Shown: one piece after another, positions 6,840 through 15,984 of the stretch
How the letters are laid out: each line of letters begins with the position of its first letter
How positions within the stretch are numbered: the stretch's first letter is position 1
Source: Caryophanales bacterium UBA2253
GTDB taxonomy: Bacteria > Bacillota_I > Bacilli_A > ML615J-28 > CAG-698
Direction of reading: 5' to 3'
Length of the DNA: 36,043 bases
Assembly: GCA_002347755.1 (NCBI GenBank)
Contig: DDXT01000061.1
Coordinates: 1 to 36,043, forward strand
Notes under the pieces: model-generated
What the model was told of the DNA's origin: nothing
The model's database searches: none
Seen by the model: only the letters and a program-made list of their open reading frames with translations
Position numbers and translations under genes: made by a program

Positions 6840-6935
6840 CATAGGGCTAAAAGGCCGGCTTAAGGCGCTTTCCGAGTGGTTTTGGCTATCCGGGGCAAGA
6901 ATATGCCCCCAAAAGTAAAAATAATCAAAAAGCGC

Positions 6936-6964
6936 TGGAAAAAAAGAACAAAATATGTTATAAT
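6936..6964 (+). promoter_or_regulatory. Promoter of the S4-recF-gyrBA operon
   Basis: A perfect TATAAT (6959-6964) with an upstream TGT extended element and a weak TGGAAA -35 at 6936 (17-bp spacer) lies 25 bp before the ATG. Confidence 0.65.
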
Positions 6965-6989
6965 AAGTATAAATTACCGAGGGAAAAAG

Positions 6990-7202
6990 ATGGAAACAAT
7001 AAAGATCAACACAGAATTTATCACCTTGGGCCAATTTCTTAAATTCGCCGGAATAATTGACGCCGGAGCCGCCGCAAAAGCCTTTCTTTCGACTCAGAAA
7101 ATCACGGTCAAAGGAGAGCCGGAACAGCGTCGGGGACGCAAATTATATCCGGGGGATGAAATCGCGCTTGGAAACGAAAAATTCAGAATTGAAAAGCAAT
7201 GA
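6990..7202 (+). CDS. yaaA: S4-domain RNA-binding protein (YaaA/RlbA type)
   Basis: A 70-residue S4-like RNA-binding protein of the kind encoded between dnaN and recF in many Bacillota. The fold shows as ITLGQFLKFAGIIDAGAAAK, then a strand with KITVKGEPEQRRGRKLYPGD, the usual S4 ending. The ATG at 6990 is preceded by GAGGGA at a proper distance; an in-frame upstream start at 6876 would lie before the promoter. Its stop overlaps the recF start, so translation is coupled. The cellular role is poorly known; a link to ribosomal large subunit biogenesis has been suggested for related proteins. Confidence 0.9.
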   Translation: METIKINTEFITLGQFLKFAGIIDAGAAAKAFLSTQKITVKGEPEQRRGRKLYPGDEIALGNEKFRIEKQ

Positions 7203-8287
7203 TGTTTCATGTAAGAAAGATTACTTTAAAAAATTTTCGCTGTTATTCCGATTTCTCGGTGGAGTTTTCACCGGATATCAACATCATCATCGGTAACAAC
7301 GCCGTCGGAAAGACCAGTTTGGTCGAAGCAATCTATTGCTTGGGTTTGGGGAAGTCGCACAAAACCAGTGCGGATGCGGATTTGGTCAAAATCGGGGAGA
7401 ATTATGCCTTTGTCAAGGCGGAATTCACGGACGGAGACAAAAAAGACGAGATCGTTCTTTCGTTCGTGAACGGGAAAAAGAAACTGCAGCACAATCAGAA
7501 GACCGTCGGCCGCCTCAGCGAGTATGTCGGGTTCATGAACACCGTCATTTTTTCATCGGAAGACCTGAATTTGATCAAAGGAACCCCGGCTGACCGCCGG
7601 GAATTCATGGATTCAAGCATCAGCCAGAACAACAAAGATTATCTGGTGGCCTTGATCCGGTATCGCCGGTTCCTCAAAGAACGCAACGAAATGCTCAGAC
7701 AGACCGAAAACGGGAAAGCTTTGGACGAAATCCTGTTTGATTCGATTACCGAAAAGCTGAACATCGAAGCGACCATCATCATTAATGAAAGAAAAAGGTT
7801 CCTGGATACCCTCAACGAACGCCTAAACCGGTTAAACAACGAGATCAGCGAGGACAAAGAGAACGGAAAGATCGTTTATCTGCCAAACCGCGAGGCTGGC
7901 AAGCTGGCCGAAGCTTTCAAAGAGCGGCGGATGCTGGATTTGACCCTCCGGACCACGACGGTCGGGCCGCACCGGGACGATTTCATCGCCCTGATCAACG
8001 GAAAAGACGCGTCTTCCTTTGCTTCTCAAGGGCAGCAGCGAACCATTTCGCTGGCCATCAAGCTGGCGTTGGCGGAAATGTGCAAAGAATGCAACCCGAG
8101 ACTGATCGTCATATTGGATGACGTGTTCAGCGAACTGGACGCGCTGCGCCAAAACCAGATCCTGAAGCTTTTGGATCAAAAAAATCAGATTTTCATTACC
8201 ACGACTTCGATCGACAACCTTTCAGAGTCGGTAATAAACAACAGCAAGGTCCTGAATATCAGCAAGGAGGAAGAAAATGAACGCTAA
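7199..8287 (+). CDS. recF: DNA replication and repair protein RecF
   Basis: RecF is an SMC-like ATPase that helps load RecA at single-strand gaps with RecO and RecR. The 362-residue product has a Walker A motif GNNAVGKTS (32-40), the ABC-type signature SQGQQRT and a Walker B ILDDVFSELD near the C-terminus. It starts at ATGATG overlapping the stop of the S4 gene; either Met is possible. Its last 11 bases overlap gyrB, whose AGGAGG site lies inside recF. All features are canonical. Confidence 0.97.
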   Translation: MMFHVRKITLKNFRCYSDFSVEFSPDINIIIGNNAVGKTSLVEAIYCLGLGKSHKTSADADLVKIGENYAFVKAEFTDGDKKDEIVLSFVNGKKKLQHNQKTVGRLSEYVGFMNTVIFSSEDLNLIKGTPADRREFMDSSISQNNKDYLVALIRYRRFLKERNEMLRQTENGKALDEILFDSITEKLNIEATIIINERKRFLDTLNERLNRLNNEISEDKENGKIVYLPNREAGKLAEAFKERRMLDLTLRTTTVGPHRDDFIALINGKDASSFASQGQQRTISLAIKLALAEMCKECNPRLIVILDDVFSELDALRQNQILKLLDQKNQIFITTTSIDNLSESVINNSKVLNISKEEENER

Positions 8288-10193
8288 GCAAAGCACCTAC
8301 GGCAGTTCCAGCATCCAAATATTGGAAGGCTTGGAAGCGGTCAGAAAACGTCCCGGAATGTACATCGGTTCAACCGGACCGCGCGGACTCCACCATTTGG
8401 TCTGGGAAATCGTGGACAATTCCATTGACGAAGCCCTGGCCGGGTACTGCACCCACATCGAAGTGGAAATTCTTCCGAACAACATCATCCAGGTCATCGA
8501 CAACGGCCGGGGAATCCCGGTGGACATCATGCCCAAGACCGGGGAATCCGCAGTCGAAGCGGTTTTTACCATCCTGCACGCCGGCGGAAAGTTCGACGGT
8601 TCTTCTTATAAGGTATCCGGAGGTTTGCACGGCGTCGGCGCTTCGGTCGTCAACGCCCTGAGCGAGAATCTTCAGGTCGTCATCAAACGGGACGGACACA
8701 TTTATTCCCAGGAATACCAGCGCGGCCACAAAATGCACAATGTTCAGACCATTGGCGACAGCGAAGAAACCGGGACCACCGTCCGCTTCAAACCGGACAT
8801 CGAAATATTCAAAGAAGGCGTTGTTTTTGACTTTGAAACCTTAAGAGTCCGGCTGCAACAATGCGCTTTTCTGAACAAAGGCTTAAAAATATCTCTGACC
8901 GACTCCCGGAATCCCGAAGCGGTCAAGGAACTTCACTACTGCTATGAAGGCGGAATCAAGGAATATGTGGCTTATCTGAACAAATCCCACACTCCGATCC
9001 ACCCGAACATCATCTACATCTTCGGAAAAGAAGAAAACATCGAGATCGAAATGGCGCTTCAGTACACCGAAGACTACAATAGCAACATTTATTCGTTCAT
9101 CAACAACATTTATACTCCGGAAGGCGGGACTCATGAAGAGGGGTTCCGAACCAGTCTGACCCGAGTTCTCAACAACTACGGGCGCAGCAGCAACCTTTTT
9201 AGGAAAGACGAGGCTTTCAGCGGCGACGACGTCCGCGAAGGACTGACTGCCATCATCAGCTGCCGTCACCCCGATCCGCAGTTTGAGGGACAGACCAAGG
9301 CCAAACTCGGAAATACGGAAGTCCGAAGGATCACTTCGCAGATTCTGCTGGACGGCATGGATGTTTTCTTAAAAGAAAATCCGGCCGTGGCGAAAAACAT
9401 CATTGAAAAAGCCGTCATTGCTTCCCGGGCGCGGATCGCGGCGAAAAAAGCCCGTGAAGCCACCCGAAGAAAGAGCCCGTTGGAAACCCTCGGGTTCGCT
9501 TCGAAACTGGCTGACTGCCGGTGCAAGGACGCATCGAAGACCGAAATGTACCTTGTGGAAGGCGATTCCGCGGGCGGCAGCGCCAAACAAGGGCGAAACA
9601 GCGAATTTCAGGCCATTCTTCCCCTTCGCGGGAAAGTCCTGAATGTTGAAAAAGCCCGGCTGGACCACGTTCTCGGAAACAAAGAAATAATTTCAATGAT
9701 CCAAGCCTTGGGGACCGGAATCGGCGACGATTTCAACCTCTCCCAGGCTCGTTATCACAAAATCGTCATCATGACCGATGCGGACGTCGACGGCGCCCAC
9801 ATCCGAACGCTACTTCTGACCTTCTTTTATCGTTTCATGAAGCCGCTGATCGAAAACGGTTATGTTTACATTGCTCAGCCGCCGCTATACAAGATCGTCT
9901 TCAACAAACGGATCGAATATGCTTATACCGACGAAGAACTTCAGAAGATTTTGGAGACTTTTCCGAAAAATTCGAAACCGGCCTTGCAAAGATACAAAGG
10001 TTTGGGCGAAATGAACCCGGAACAGCTTTGGGAAACCACCATGGACCCCGCCGTCCGCACGCTTCTCCAAGTCAATCTTGACGATGCCATCGAAGCCGAC
10101 ACCACCTTCGCGATGCTAATGGGAGACGACGTCGAACCGCGGCGCGAATTCATTGAAGAAAACGCCGTTTACGTCGAAAATCTGGACATTTAA
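8277..10193 (+). CDS. gyrB: DNA gyrase subunit B
   Basis: GyrB is the ATPase subunit of gyrase and powers negative supercoiling with GyrA. The 638-residue protein has the GHKL ATP-binding motifs (DNSIDEALAG, GLHGVGASVVNALS), the transducer Lys loop (QTKAKLGN) and the TOPRIM motifs EGDSAGGSAKQGR and MTDADVDGAHI. It lacks the long insert of proteobacterial GyrB, as expected for this group. AGGAGG lies 6 bases before the ATG, within the end of recF. gyrA follows after 9 bases, so both subunits are made from one operon. ParE is a relative, but the neighbour GyrA has a gyrase box, so gyrB is preferred. Confidence 0.97.
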   Translation: MNAKQSTYGSSSIQILEGLEAVRKRPGMYIGSTGPRGLHHLVWEIVDNSIDEALAGYCTHIEVEILPNNIIQVIDNGRGIPVDIMPKTGESAVEAVFTILHAGGKFDGSSYKVSGGLHGVGASVVNALSENLQVVIKRDGHIYSQEYQRGHKMHNVQTIGDSEETGTTVRFKPDIEIFKEGVVFDFETLRVRLQQCAFLNKGLKISLTDSRNPEAVKELHYCYEGGIKEYVAYLNKSHTPIHPNIIYIFGKEENIEIEMALQYTEDYNSNIYSFINNIYTPEGGTHEEGFRTSLTRVLNNYGRSSNLFRKDEAFSGDDVREGLTAIISCRHPDPQFEGQTKAKLGNTEVRRITSQILLDGMDVFLKENPAVAKNIIEKAVIASRARIAAKKAREATRRKSPLETLGFASKLADCRCKDASKTEMYLVEGDSAGGSAKQGRNSEFQAILPLRGKVLNVEKARLDHVLGNKEIISMIQALGTGIGDDFNLSQARYHKIVIMTDADVDGAHIRTLLLTFFYRFMKPLIENGYVYIAQPPLYKIVFNKRIEYAYTDEELQKILETFPKNSKPALQRYKGLGEMNPEQLWETTMDPAVRTLLQVNLDDAIEADTTFAMLMGDDVEPRREFIEENAVYVENLDI

Positions 10194-10202
10194 GGAGCAA
10201 TG

Positions 10203-12809
10203 ATGGAAAAAGACAATAAAAACGAAAAAACAATTTCGGTCAGCGACGTCATTGACGGCGACCTGGTGGAGAACGTCGTCGACGGCCATCATCTCGGCGG
10301 GGTCAAAGAAGTCGACCTGACCCGAGAAATGCGGGTCTCGTTCCTCAGCTACGCCATGAGCGTCATTGTTTCCCGGGCCCTCCCCGATGCCCGAGACGGA
10401 ATGAAACCGGTTCACCGGCGCATTCTGTTCGCCATGAACGAACTCGGAATGTATTCTGACCGGCCGTTCAAGAAATCGGCCCGGATCGTCGGGGAAGTCA
10501 TGGGCAAATACCATCCGCACGGCGACTCGGCCATCTATGAAGCGATGGTCAGAATGGCCCAAGAGTTCAGTTATCGCTATACATTGGTCGAAGGACACGG
10601 CAATTTCGGTTCCGTTGACGGCGACGGTGCGGCCGCCATGCGTTACACCGAAGCCCGCATGAGCAAGATTGCCATGGAAGTCCTCCGCGACTTGAATAAA
10701 GAAACCGTCGATTTCGTCGACAACTATGACGGATCCGAACGGGAACCGAGCGTTCTTCCGTGCAAGTTTCCGAACCTGCTGGTCAACGGAGCGACTGGGA
10801 TCGCGGTCGGAATGGCAACCAACATTCCTCCGCACAACCTGACCGAAGTCGTTGACGGGATCATGGCGCTCATCAAAAACCCGGAGATTTCCATCGAAGG
10901 GCTGATGACCTACATCAAAGGACCGGATTTTCCGACCGGTGCTTGCATCATGGGAGTTTCCCAGGTGCGGAAAGCCTACATGACCGGAAACGGTGCCATC
11001 ACCGTCCGGGCCAAAACGGAAATTCAGGACCTTGGTGGCAACCGCAGCGCCATCATCATCACCGAGATTCCTTATCAGGTCAATAAAACCCGTCTGATCG
11101 AAAGAATCGCCGAGACCGTCAAACTCAAACTGATTGACGGAATCACCGGCCTTCAGGACGAATCGGACATGAAGGGGATCAGGATCGTCGTGGAACTTCG
11201 CCGGGACACCAATCCGAACGTTGTTCTGAACAATTTATACAAGCACACGCAATTGCAATCCACTTTTGGGATCAACATTCTCGCCATCGTTGGCGGACAG
11301 CCGAAAGTCCTGAACCTAAAAGAGGTTTTGGAGGTCTATCTCAAGCATCAATTGGAGATCATTACCCGCCGAACCGTTTATGATTTGGACAAAGCGGAAG
11401 CCCGAGCCCACATTCTTGAAGGGTTGCTGGTCGCTTTGGGAAACATCGATTTGGTCATTCAGCTGATCAAGAAATCCAAGACTACCGAAGATGCGGTAAC
11501 CGGATTGATGAGCGTCTTCAATCTGACCGAAATCCAAGCCAAGACCATTTTGGACATGAAACTCCAGAAACTGACCGGCCTGGAAGTCGAAAAACTGAAG
11601 AATGAATTGATTGAGGTCCGAAAACTGATCGCGGAATGCAAAGAAATACTCAAGAGCCAAGACAAAAAATATCAGATCATCGTCAATGAATTGACTGACA
11701 TTCGGGATCGTTTCGGCGATGACCGCAAGAGCGAGATCACTTTAAGCGACGATCTGGTCATCGAAGACGAAGATTTGATCCCGGTCGAAGATGTCATCAT
11801 CAGTGTCACCAACCGCGGTTACGTCAAGCGAATGACCGTCGATACTTATCGAGCCCAGAACCGGGGCGGGAAAGGCATCACCGGAACCAAAATGACCGAA
11901 GAGGACTTCGTGGAAAGGATCTTGTATACTTCCAGCCATGACACCCTGCTCTTCTTCAGCAATTTGGGTAAGGTCTACCGTCTGCGTGCCTTCCAGGTCC
12001 CTTATTCAAGCCGAAGCGCCAAAGGCCTGCCGATCGTCAACCTGCTCAATTTCGAAGAAAACGAGAAACTGGCGGCCGTCATCAACATCAACAAGGATAA
12101 CGGAAAAGAAGGCTATCTGATCTTTGGGACCCGTGAGGGAATCATCAAAAAAACCGAGATCTCCGCTTTCAACAACATCCGGACCAACGGCATCAAAGCC
12201 ATCCTGCTGAACGAAGGCGACGAATTGTTCGCCGTCAACGTTACCGACGGGGAAAAAGACATCATTTTGGGAGCTTCCAATGGCAAGGGCATCCGTTTCA
12301 GCGAAAGCGACATTCGGCCGATGGGCCGAATTTCCGCCGGAGTCCGGGGAATCAAAGTCGAATCAGGGGAAAAGACCGTGGGAATGGCCATCGTCAACAC
12401 CGACGGCGACGAGATCGTCATCGTGACCGAAAAAGGTTACGGAAAACGAACCAACGTCGACGCGTTCCGGGTTCAGGTCCGGGGCGGGAAAGGCGTAAAA
12501 GCCCTGAACATCACCGAAAAGAACGGCAAGATGGTCTCGCTGTCGACCGTTCGCGGCGATGAAGACCTGATGGTCGTCACGGACAAAGGCATGGTCATCC
12601 GCACTCATCTGGATCAGATCCTGACCGTCGGACGCGACACTCAGGGCGTTTGCATCATCAAACTGAATGAAGGCCACAGCGCCGCCACGATCGCCATCGT
12701 TCCTCGCAGCGAGGAAGAGGAGGCTGTCGAAGACGACGAATACAAAGAGGACTTCGAACTCGATTTGGATTACCAGTTCCTGGACGAAGATGAAGACAAA
12801 AACCAATGA
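10203..12809 (+). CDS. gyrA: DNA gyrase subunit A
   Basis: GyrA cuts and rejoins DNA and wraps it through its C-terminal beta-pinwheel. The 868-residue product shows the active-site tyrosine in AAAMRYTEARMSK, the quinolone-region sequence HPHGDSAIYEAM with Ser at the classical resistance site, and a gyrase box QNRGGKG. A second, box-like QVRGGKG follows in the C-terminal domain. The tail is very acidic (many Asp and Glu). I chose the second of two adjacent ATGs because AAGGAG lies 5 bases before it; the first (10200) is only 2 bases from that site. The gyrase box argues against ParC. Confidence 0.97.
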   Translation: MEKDNKNEKTISVSDVIDGDLVENVVDGHHLGGVKEVDLTREMRVSFLSYAMSVIVSRALPDARDGMKPVHRRILFAMNELGMYSDRPFKKSARIVGEVMGKYHPHGDSAIYEAMVRMAQEFSYRYTLVEGHGNFGSVDGDGAAAMRYTEARMSKIAMEVLRDLNKETVDFVDNYDGSEREPSVLPCKFPNLLVNGATGIAVGMATNIPPHNLTEVVDGIMALIKNPEISIEGLMTYIKGPDFPTGACIMGVSQVRKAYMTGNGAITVRAKTEIQDLGGNRSAIIITEIPYQVNKTRLIERIAETVKLKLIDGITGLQDESDMKGIRIVVELRRDTNPNVVLNNLYKHTQLQSTFGINILAIVGGQPKVLNLKEVLEVYLKHQLEIITRRTVYDLDKAEARAHILEGLLVALGNIDLVIQLIKKSKTTEDAVTGLMSVFNLTEIQAKTILDMKLQKLTGLEVEKLKNELIEVRKLIAECKEILKSQDKKYQIIVNELTDIRDRFGDDRKSEITLSDDLVIEDEDLIPVEDVIISVTNRGYVKRMTVDTYRAQNRGGKGITGTKMTEEDFVERILYTSSHDTLLFFSNLGKVYRLRAFQVPYSSRSAKGLPIVNLLNFEENEKLAAVININKDNGKEGYLIFGTREGIIKKTEISAFNNIRTNGIKAILLNEGDELFAVNVTDGEKDIILGASNGKGIRFSESDIRPMGRISAGVRGIKVESGEKTVGMAIVNTDGDEIVIVTEKGYGKRTNVDAFRVQVRGGKGVKALNITEKNGKMVSLSTVRGDEDLMVVTDKGMVIRTHLDQILTVGRDTQGVCIIKLNEGHSAATIAIVPRSEEEEAVEDDEYKEDFELDLDYQFLDEDEDKNQ

Positions 12810-12826
12810 CCGGAAAACTATTCCGG

Positions 12827-12855
12827 TTGACAAGCGCATTTAATGCATATATAAT
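12827..12855 (+). promoter_or_regulatory. Strong sigma-A promoter of serS
   Basis: TTGACA (12827-12832), a 17-bp spacer and TATAAT (12850-12855), a perfect consensus promoter. The first T of the -35 box overlaps a 7-bp hairpin (12809-12827) just after gyrA, which lacks a T tract. Confidence 0.9.
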
Positions 12856-12865
12856 GTAGTAAATC

Positions 12866-13086
12866 ATATATTCGTGGAAGAGACCCAGTAGAAAGACCCT
12901 GATTTTCAGAGATCCGGCGGTTGGTGCGAGCCGGAAACCAGCCTTTCGAATCCATCTTGGAGACAGGCCTAACAAGCTTCGGAGAAAATCCGTTATCATT
13001 TATTGAGTTGGGACCGATTTTTGGTCCTACTAGGGTGGCACCGCGGAATATGTTCGTCCCTTATCTTCAGGATAAGGGACTTTTTT
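12866..13086 (+). promoter_or_regulatory. Serine T-box riboswitch
   Basis: A T-box leader reads the charging state of tRNA-Ser and lets transcription continue when the tRNA is uncharged. Visible parts are a Stem I with an AGTAGA turn and the GGTTGGTG distal loop (about 12919), and a specifier UCC (Ser) at 12951-12953 inside GAATCCA. The antiterminator T-box sequence AGGGTGGCACCGCGG lies at 13032-13046. Its TGGC bulge ends in C, which pairs with the G discriminator base of tRNA-Ser. The competing terminator is GTCCCTTATC paired with GATAAGGGAC (13056-13080) plus six T. Confidence 0.95.
13056..13086 (+). terminator. T-box terminator hairpin before serS
   Basis: A perfect 10-bp stem (13056-13065 with 13071-13080), a 5-base loop TTCAG and a run of six T. 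Confidence 0.93.
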
Positions 13087-13104
13087 GTTAAAAAGGAGGA
13101 ACCC

Positions 13105-14379
13105 ATGATTGACATTAAACTGATTCGCAATGATGTTGAGAACGTCATTTCCAAACTAAACACGCGCGGCAAGGACTTCGGTTATCTGCGCCAGGTTCTG
13201 GAACTGGACAACGAGCGCCGCGATCTGATCGGCAGAGTCGAAGCGCTGAAAAAAGAGCGCAATGACGCCAGCAAGCTAGTCGGCCAGCTCAAGCGCGAAG
13301 GAAAAGACTGCACCGCCGTTTTGGCCAGCGTAGCCACCATCGGCGACGATTTGCAGGCCGATGATCAAAAAATAAACGAACTGGAAGAAAAGATCCGTCA
13401 GATCCTGCTTTCCACGCCGAACATTCTGCACGAAAGCGTTCCGATCGGCAAAGACGAGACCGAAAACCCGGAGATCCGCCGGTTCATGGAACCGACCAAG
13501 TTCGCCTTTGAACCGAAATCGCATTATGAATTGGGCGAAAAACTCGGCATCATCGATTTCGAGCGGGCCGCCAAAATAACCGGGGCCAGATTTGTCATTT
13601 ACAAAGGTTTGGGAGCGCGCCTGGAACGGGCTCTGATCGCTTTCATGATGGATCTGCATGCGAAAAACGGCTACACCGAGATCATTCCGCCGTTCATCGT
13701 CAACCGGGAAAGCATGACCGCGACCGGTCAGCTTCCGAAATTTGAGGAAGAAGCCTTCAAACTGGTCAACGGAAACGGCGACTGGTTCCTGAATCCGACC
13801 GCGGAAGTTCCGACCATCAACATGCATCGCAACGAGATCTTGGAACATTCGCAGCTGCCGCTTAAATACTGCAGCTATACCATGGCTTTCCGTTCGGAAG
13901 CCGGAAGCGCCGGCAAGGATTCCCGGGGACTGATCCGTACCCATCAGTTCAACAAAGTCGAGCTGATCAAGTTCACGGCCCCCGAGACTTCTTACGACGA
14001 ATTGGAATCGATGTTGAAAGAATCGGAACTGGTCTTGCAGCTGCTCAAACTCCCGTATCACGTCATCTCGCTTTGCAGCGGCGACATGGGCTTTTCGATG
14101 GCCAAGACTTATGACATCGAAGTATGGCTTCCGAGCCAGAAAACTTACCGCGAAATCGGCAGCATCAGCAACGCTGAGGATTATCAGGCCCGGCGCGGAA
14201 ACATCCGCATGCGCCGAAGCAAAGACGCCAAACCGGAATTTGTCCACACGCTCAACGGATCGGGATTGGCGGTTGGCAGGACCTGGGTCGCGATCGCCGA
14301 AAACTATCAGCAGCCGGACGGCAGCATCAAAATTCCGGACGTTCTCATCCCTTACATGGGATGCGAGTACATTAAGTAG
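13105..14379 (+). CDS. serS: Seryl-tRNA synthetase
   Basis: This class II synthetase charges tRNA-Ser with serine. The 424-residue protein has an N-terminal helical tRNA-binding arm (about residues 25-100, rich in Lys, Glu and Arg, coiled-coil-like), motif 2 FRSEAGSAGKDSRG (from 262) and motif 3 NGSGLAVGRTW (from 384, Arg 392). AAGGAGGA precedes the ATG at 13105; the longer frame upstream would run through the T-box terminator and is rejected. The serine specifier in the leader independently supports the assignment. pepA follows after 15 bases, probably in the same transcript. Confidence 0.98.
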   Translation: MIDIKLIRNDVENVISKLNTRGKDFGYLRQVLELDNERRDLIGRVEALKKERNDASKLVGQLKREGKDCTAVLASVATIGDDLQADDQKINELEEKIRQILLSTPNILHESVPIGKDETENPEIRRFMEPTKFAFEPKSHYELGEKLGIIDFERAAKITGARFVIYKGLGARLERALIAFMMDLHAKNGYTEIIPPFIVNRESMTATGQLPKFEEEAFKLVNGNGDWFLNPTAEVPTINMHRNEILEHSQLPLKYCSYTMAFRSEAGSAGKDSRGLIRTHQFNKVELIKFTAPETSYDELESMLKESELVLQLLKLPYHVISLCSGDMGFSMAKTYDIEVWLPSQKTYREIGSISNAEDYQARRGNIRMRRSKDAKPEFVHTLNGSGLAVGRTWVAIAENYQQPDGSIKIPDVLIPYMGCEYIK

Positions 14380-14394
14380 AATTTAGGAGGAAAA

Positions 14395-15843
14395 ATGTTA
14401 GAAATACAGAAAAATTTTGTTTATGCCGCCAGTGAAAAACCATTGGTCCTGGGGGTGTTCGAGGACGCTGAAAAGGCGACGATCGATCCGAAGATCGATC
14501 CGGAGATCGCCACCCTGATCAAAGAAAAACAACTCAAATTCGAGATTGGAAAGGTTAACAAAGTTTTCACTTTCGGTAAGATCAAAAATCAGATCGTTTA
14601 TCTCATCGGGCTGGGGAAAAAGGCCGAATATTCCTACGAAAAACTGGAGGAAAGTCTGCGCGACGTCAATTACAAACTCGGCAGTGAACTGCACATCCTG
14701 GTCGGTTCTTTCTCGGAAGGGCTCTGCGAAGAGGAAACCGCCAAGCGGATCATTCAGACCGTCTCGGCCTACAATTATAAATTCGACGAGTGTCTTTCCG
14801 AGAAGATCAACAATGATCTGTCTTTGAAACTGATCAGCAGCCATGATCTTTCGGCGGTCGCCTTAGAAGCCTTCCAGATTTCAGCGGCCATTGACAATAC
14901 CCGCGATCTGATCAACAAACCGTATAACTATCTTTCCGCCGCCGATCTGGCCGATTACGCGGTCAAACTTGCAAAGAGCCTTGATGATCCGAAACTCCGG
15001 ATCCGGGTTTACGGGAAAGCCGAGATCGCGGAACTCGGAATGAACGCCTTTCTGGGCGTAAACAAAGGTTCTTCCGCCGAGCCGAAGCTGATCCACATCG
15101 TTTATGAAAACAGCAGCAAGCCGGCGGTCGCCATCGTCGGCAAAGGCTTGATGTACGATACCGGCGGATACAGCATCAAAACCCAGATGAACAACATGAA
15201 AGACGACATGTCCGGGGCCGCTACCGTTTTGGGCGTCTTCGAACTGGCCGTCAAACGCCAGCTTCCGATCAATCTGCACGTGGTCATTTGCGCCACCGAC
15301 AACCGGATCAACGGCGAAGCCCTGCTTCCGGATGACGTTCTGACGGCCATGAACAAGAAAACCATTGAGGTCGTTTCCACCGACGCGGAAGGGCGGCTGA
15401 CTTTGGCGGACGCGGTCTGTTTCGCTCAGAAACAAAGGGCAGCGGAAGTCATCGATCTGGCTACTTTGACCGGAGCGGTTTGCGTGGCGCTCGGGGAATA
15501 CACCGTCGGGCTGTTCGGAAACGATCAAGAGACCGTCGATCAGATGCTCGCGGCCGGAAAAGCCGTCAGCGAAGAAATCTGGCAGCTGCCGATCAACGAT
15601 TACATCCGAAAACAGGTTCGGGGAAGCAAAGTGGCCGACCTGACCAATTCGACCGGAAAGAACATGGGAGCCAGTTCGGGAGCGGCCTTCATCGAAGCCT
15701 TCATTGACAAACCGACCAAATGGATGCATTTGGACATTGCCGGGACCGCTTTTCACACCAGTCCTTTCTATAAAGAGTTCTACGGAGCCACCGGACTGAC
15801 CGTCAAGACCCTTTACCAGTATTTGAAGGATCGGCCATTGTAA
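14395..15843 (+). CDS. pepA: M17 leucyl aminopeptidase
   Basis: A cytosolic two-metal aminopeptidase that trims N-terminal residues from peptides, feeding amino-acid recycling. The 482-residue protein has an N-terminal non-catalytic domain and a C-terminal M17 catalytic domain. Metal and active-site motifs are VGKGLMYDTGGYSIK, MKDDMSGAATVLG and STDAEGRLTLADA. The last is normally NTDAEGRL; here Asn is Ser, a mild change outside the metal ligands. AGGAGG lies 5 bases upstream of the ATG. A hairpin terminator follows. PepA in some bacteria also binds DNA, but nothing here shows that. Confidence 0.94.
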   Translation: MLEIQKNFVYAASEKPLVLGVFEDAEKATIDPKIDPEIATLIKEKQLKFEIGKVNKVFTFGKIKNQIVYLIGLGKKAEYSYEKLEESLRDVNYKLGSELHILVGSFSEGLCEEETAKRIIQTVSAYNYKFDECLSEKINNDLSLKLISSHDLSAVALEAFQISAAIDNTRDLINKPYNYLSAADLADYAVKLAKSLDDPKLRIRVYGKAEIAELGMNAFLGVNKGSSAEPKLIHIVYENSSKPAVAIVGKGLMYDTGGYSIKTQMNNMKDDMSGAATVLGVFELAVKRQLPINLHVVICATDNRINGEALLPDDVLTAMNKKTIEVVSTDAEGRLTLADAVCFAQKQRAAEVIDLATLTGAVCVALGEYTVGLFGNDQETVDQMLAAGKAVSEEIWQLPINDYIRKQVRGSKVADLTNSTGKNMGASSGAAFIEAFIDKPTKWMHLDIAGTAFHTSPFYKEFYGATGLTVKTLYQYLKDRPL

Positions 15844-15871
15844 AAAGAACGGGAAAACCCGGAAGAGCAGA

Positions 15872-15906
15872 AAATGACCCCGCGAAGAAAGCGGAGTCAT
15901 TTCTTG
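15872..15906 (+). terminator. Terminator after pepA
   Basis: AAATGACCCCGC (15872-15883) pairs with GCGGAGTCATTT (15891-15902) with one mismatch, around GAAGAAA. The T-rich tail is short and interrupted. Confidence 0.75.
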
Positions 15907-15919
15907 TTTGAAACCCTGA

Positions 15920-15948
15920 TTGACAATCATAAAAAATGATACTATAAT
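15920..15948 (+). promoter_or_regulatory. Promoter of the M20 peptidase gene
   Basis: TTGACA (15920-15925), a 17-bp spacer and TATAAT (15943-15948), both perfect. Confidence 0.9.
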
Positions 15949-15984
15949 TAACTCACAAGAAAACCACAGAAAACGGTGAATAAT

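Larger units (their letters stand above)
4927..6989. other. Two-kilobase gene-poor region holding all iteron clusters
   Basis: Apart from the repeats, a hairpin and the promoter of the next operon, I see no gene I can support. Reading frames longer than 60 codons here begin or run through the repeats and lack ribosome sites. Spacers between clusters are purine-rich on the plus strand and of mixed G+C. One run on the minus strand (about 5666-5785) has chromosome-like codon use and a Lys/Glu-rich reading ending KPEEAKKQRIKQ. A 39-codon Lys/Arg-rich frame starts with GTG at 6487 on the plus strand. Neither has a good Shine-Dalgarno sequence. The region is best read as a binding-site region, possibly with decayed coding fragments. 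Confidence 0.6.

Noticed and set aside
12809..12827. Hairpin after gyrA as a terminator
   Set aside because: The 7-bp stem has no following T tract and its end overlaps the serS -35 box.
13003..13104. N-terminal extension of seryl-tRNA synthetase
   Set aside because: It would be translated from the T-box antiterminator and terminator hairpin.
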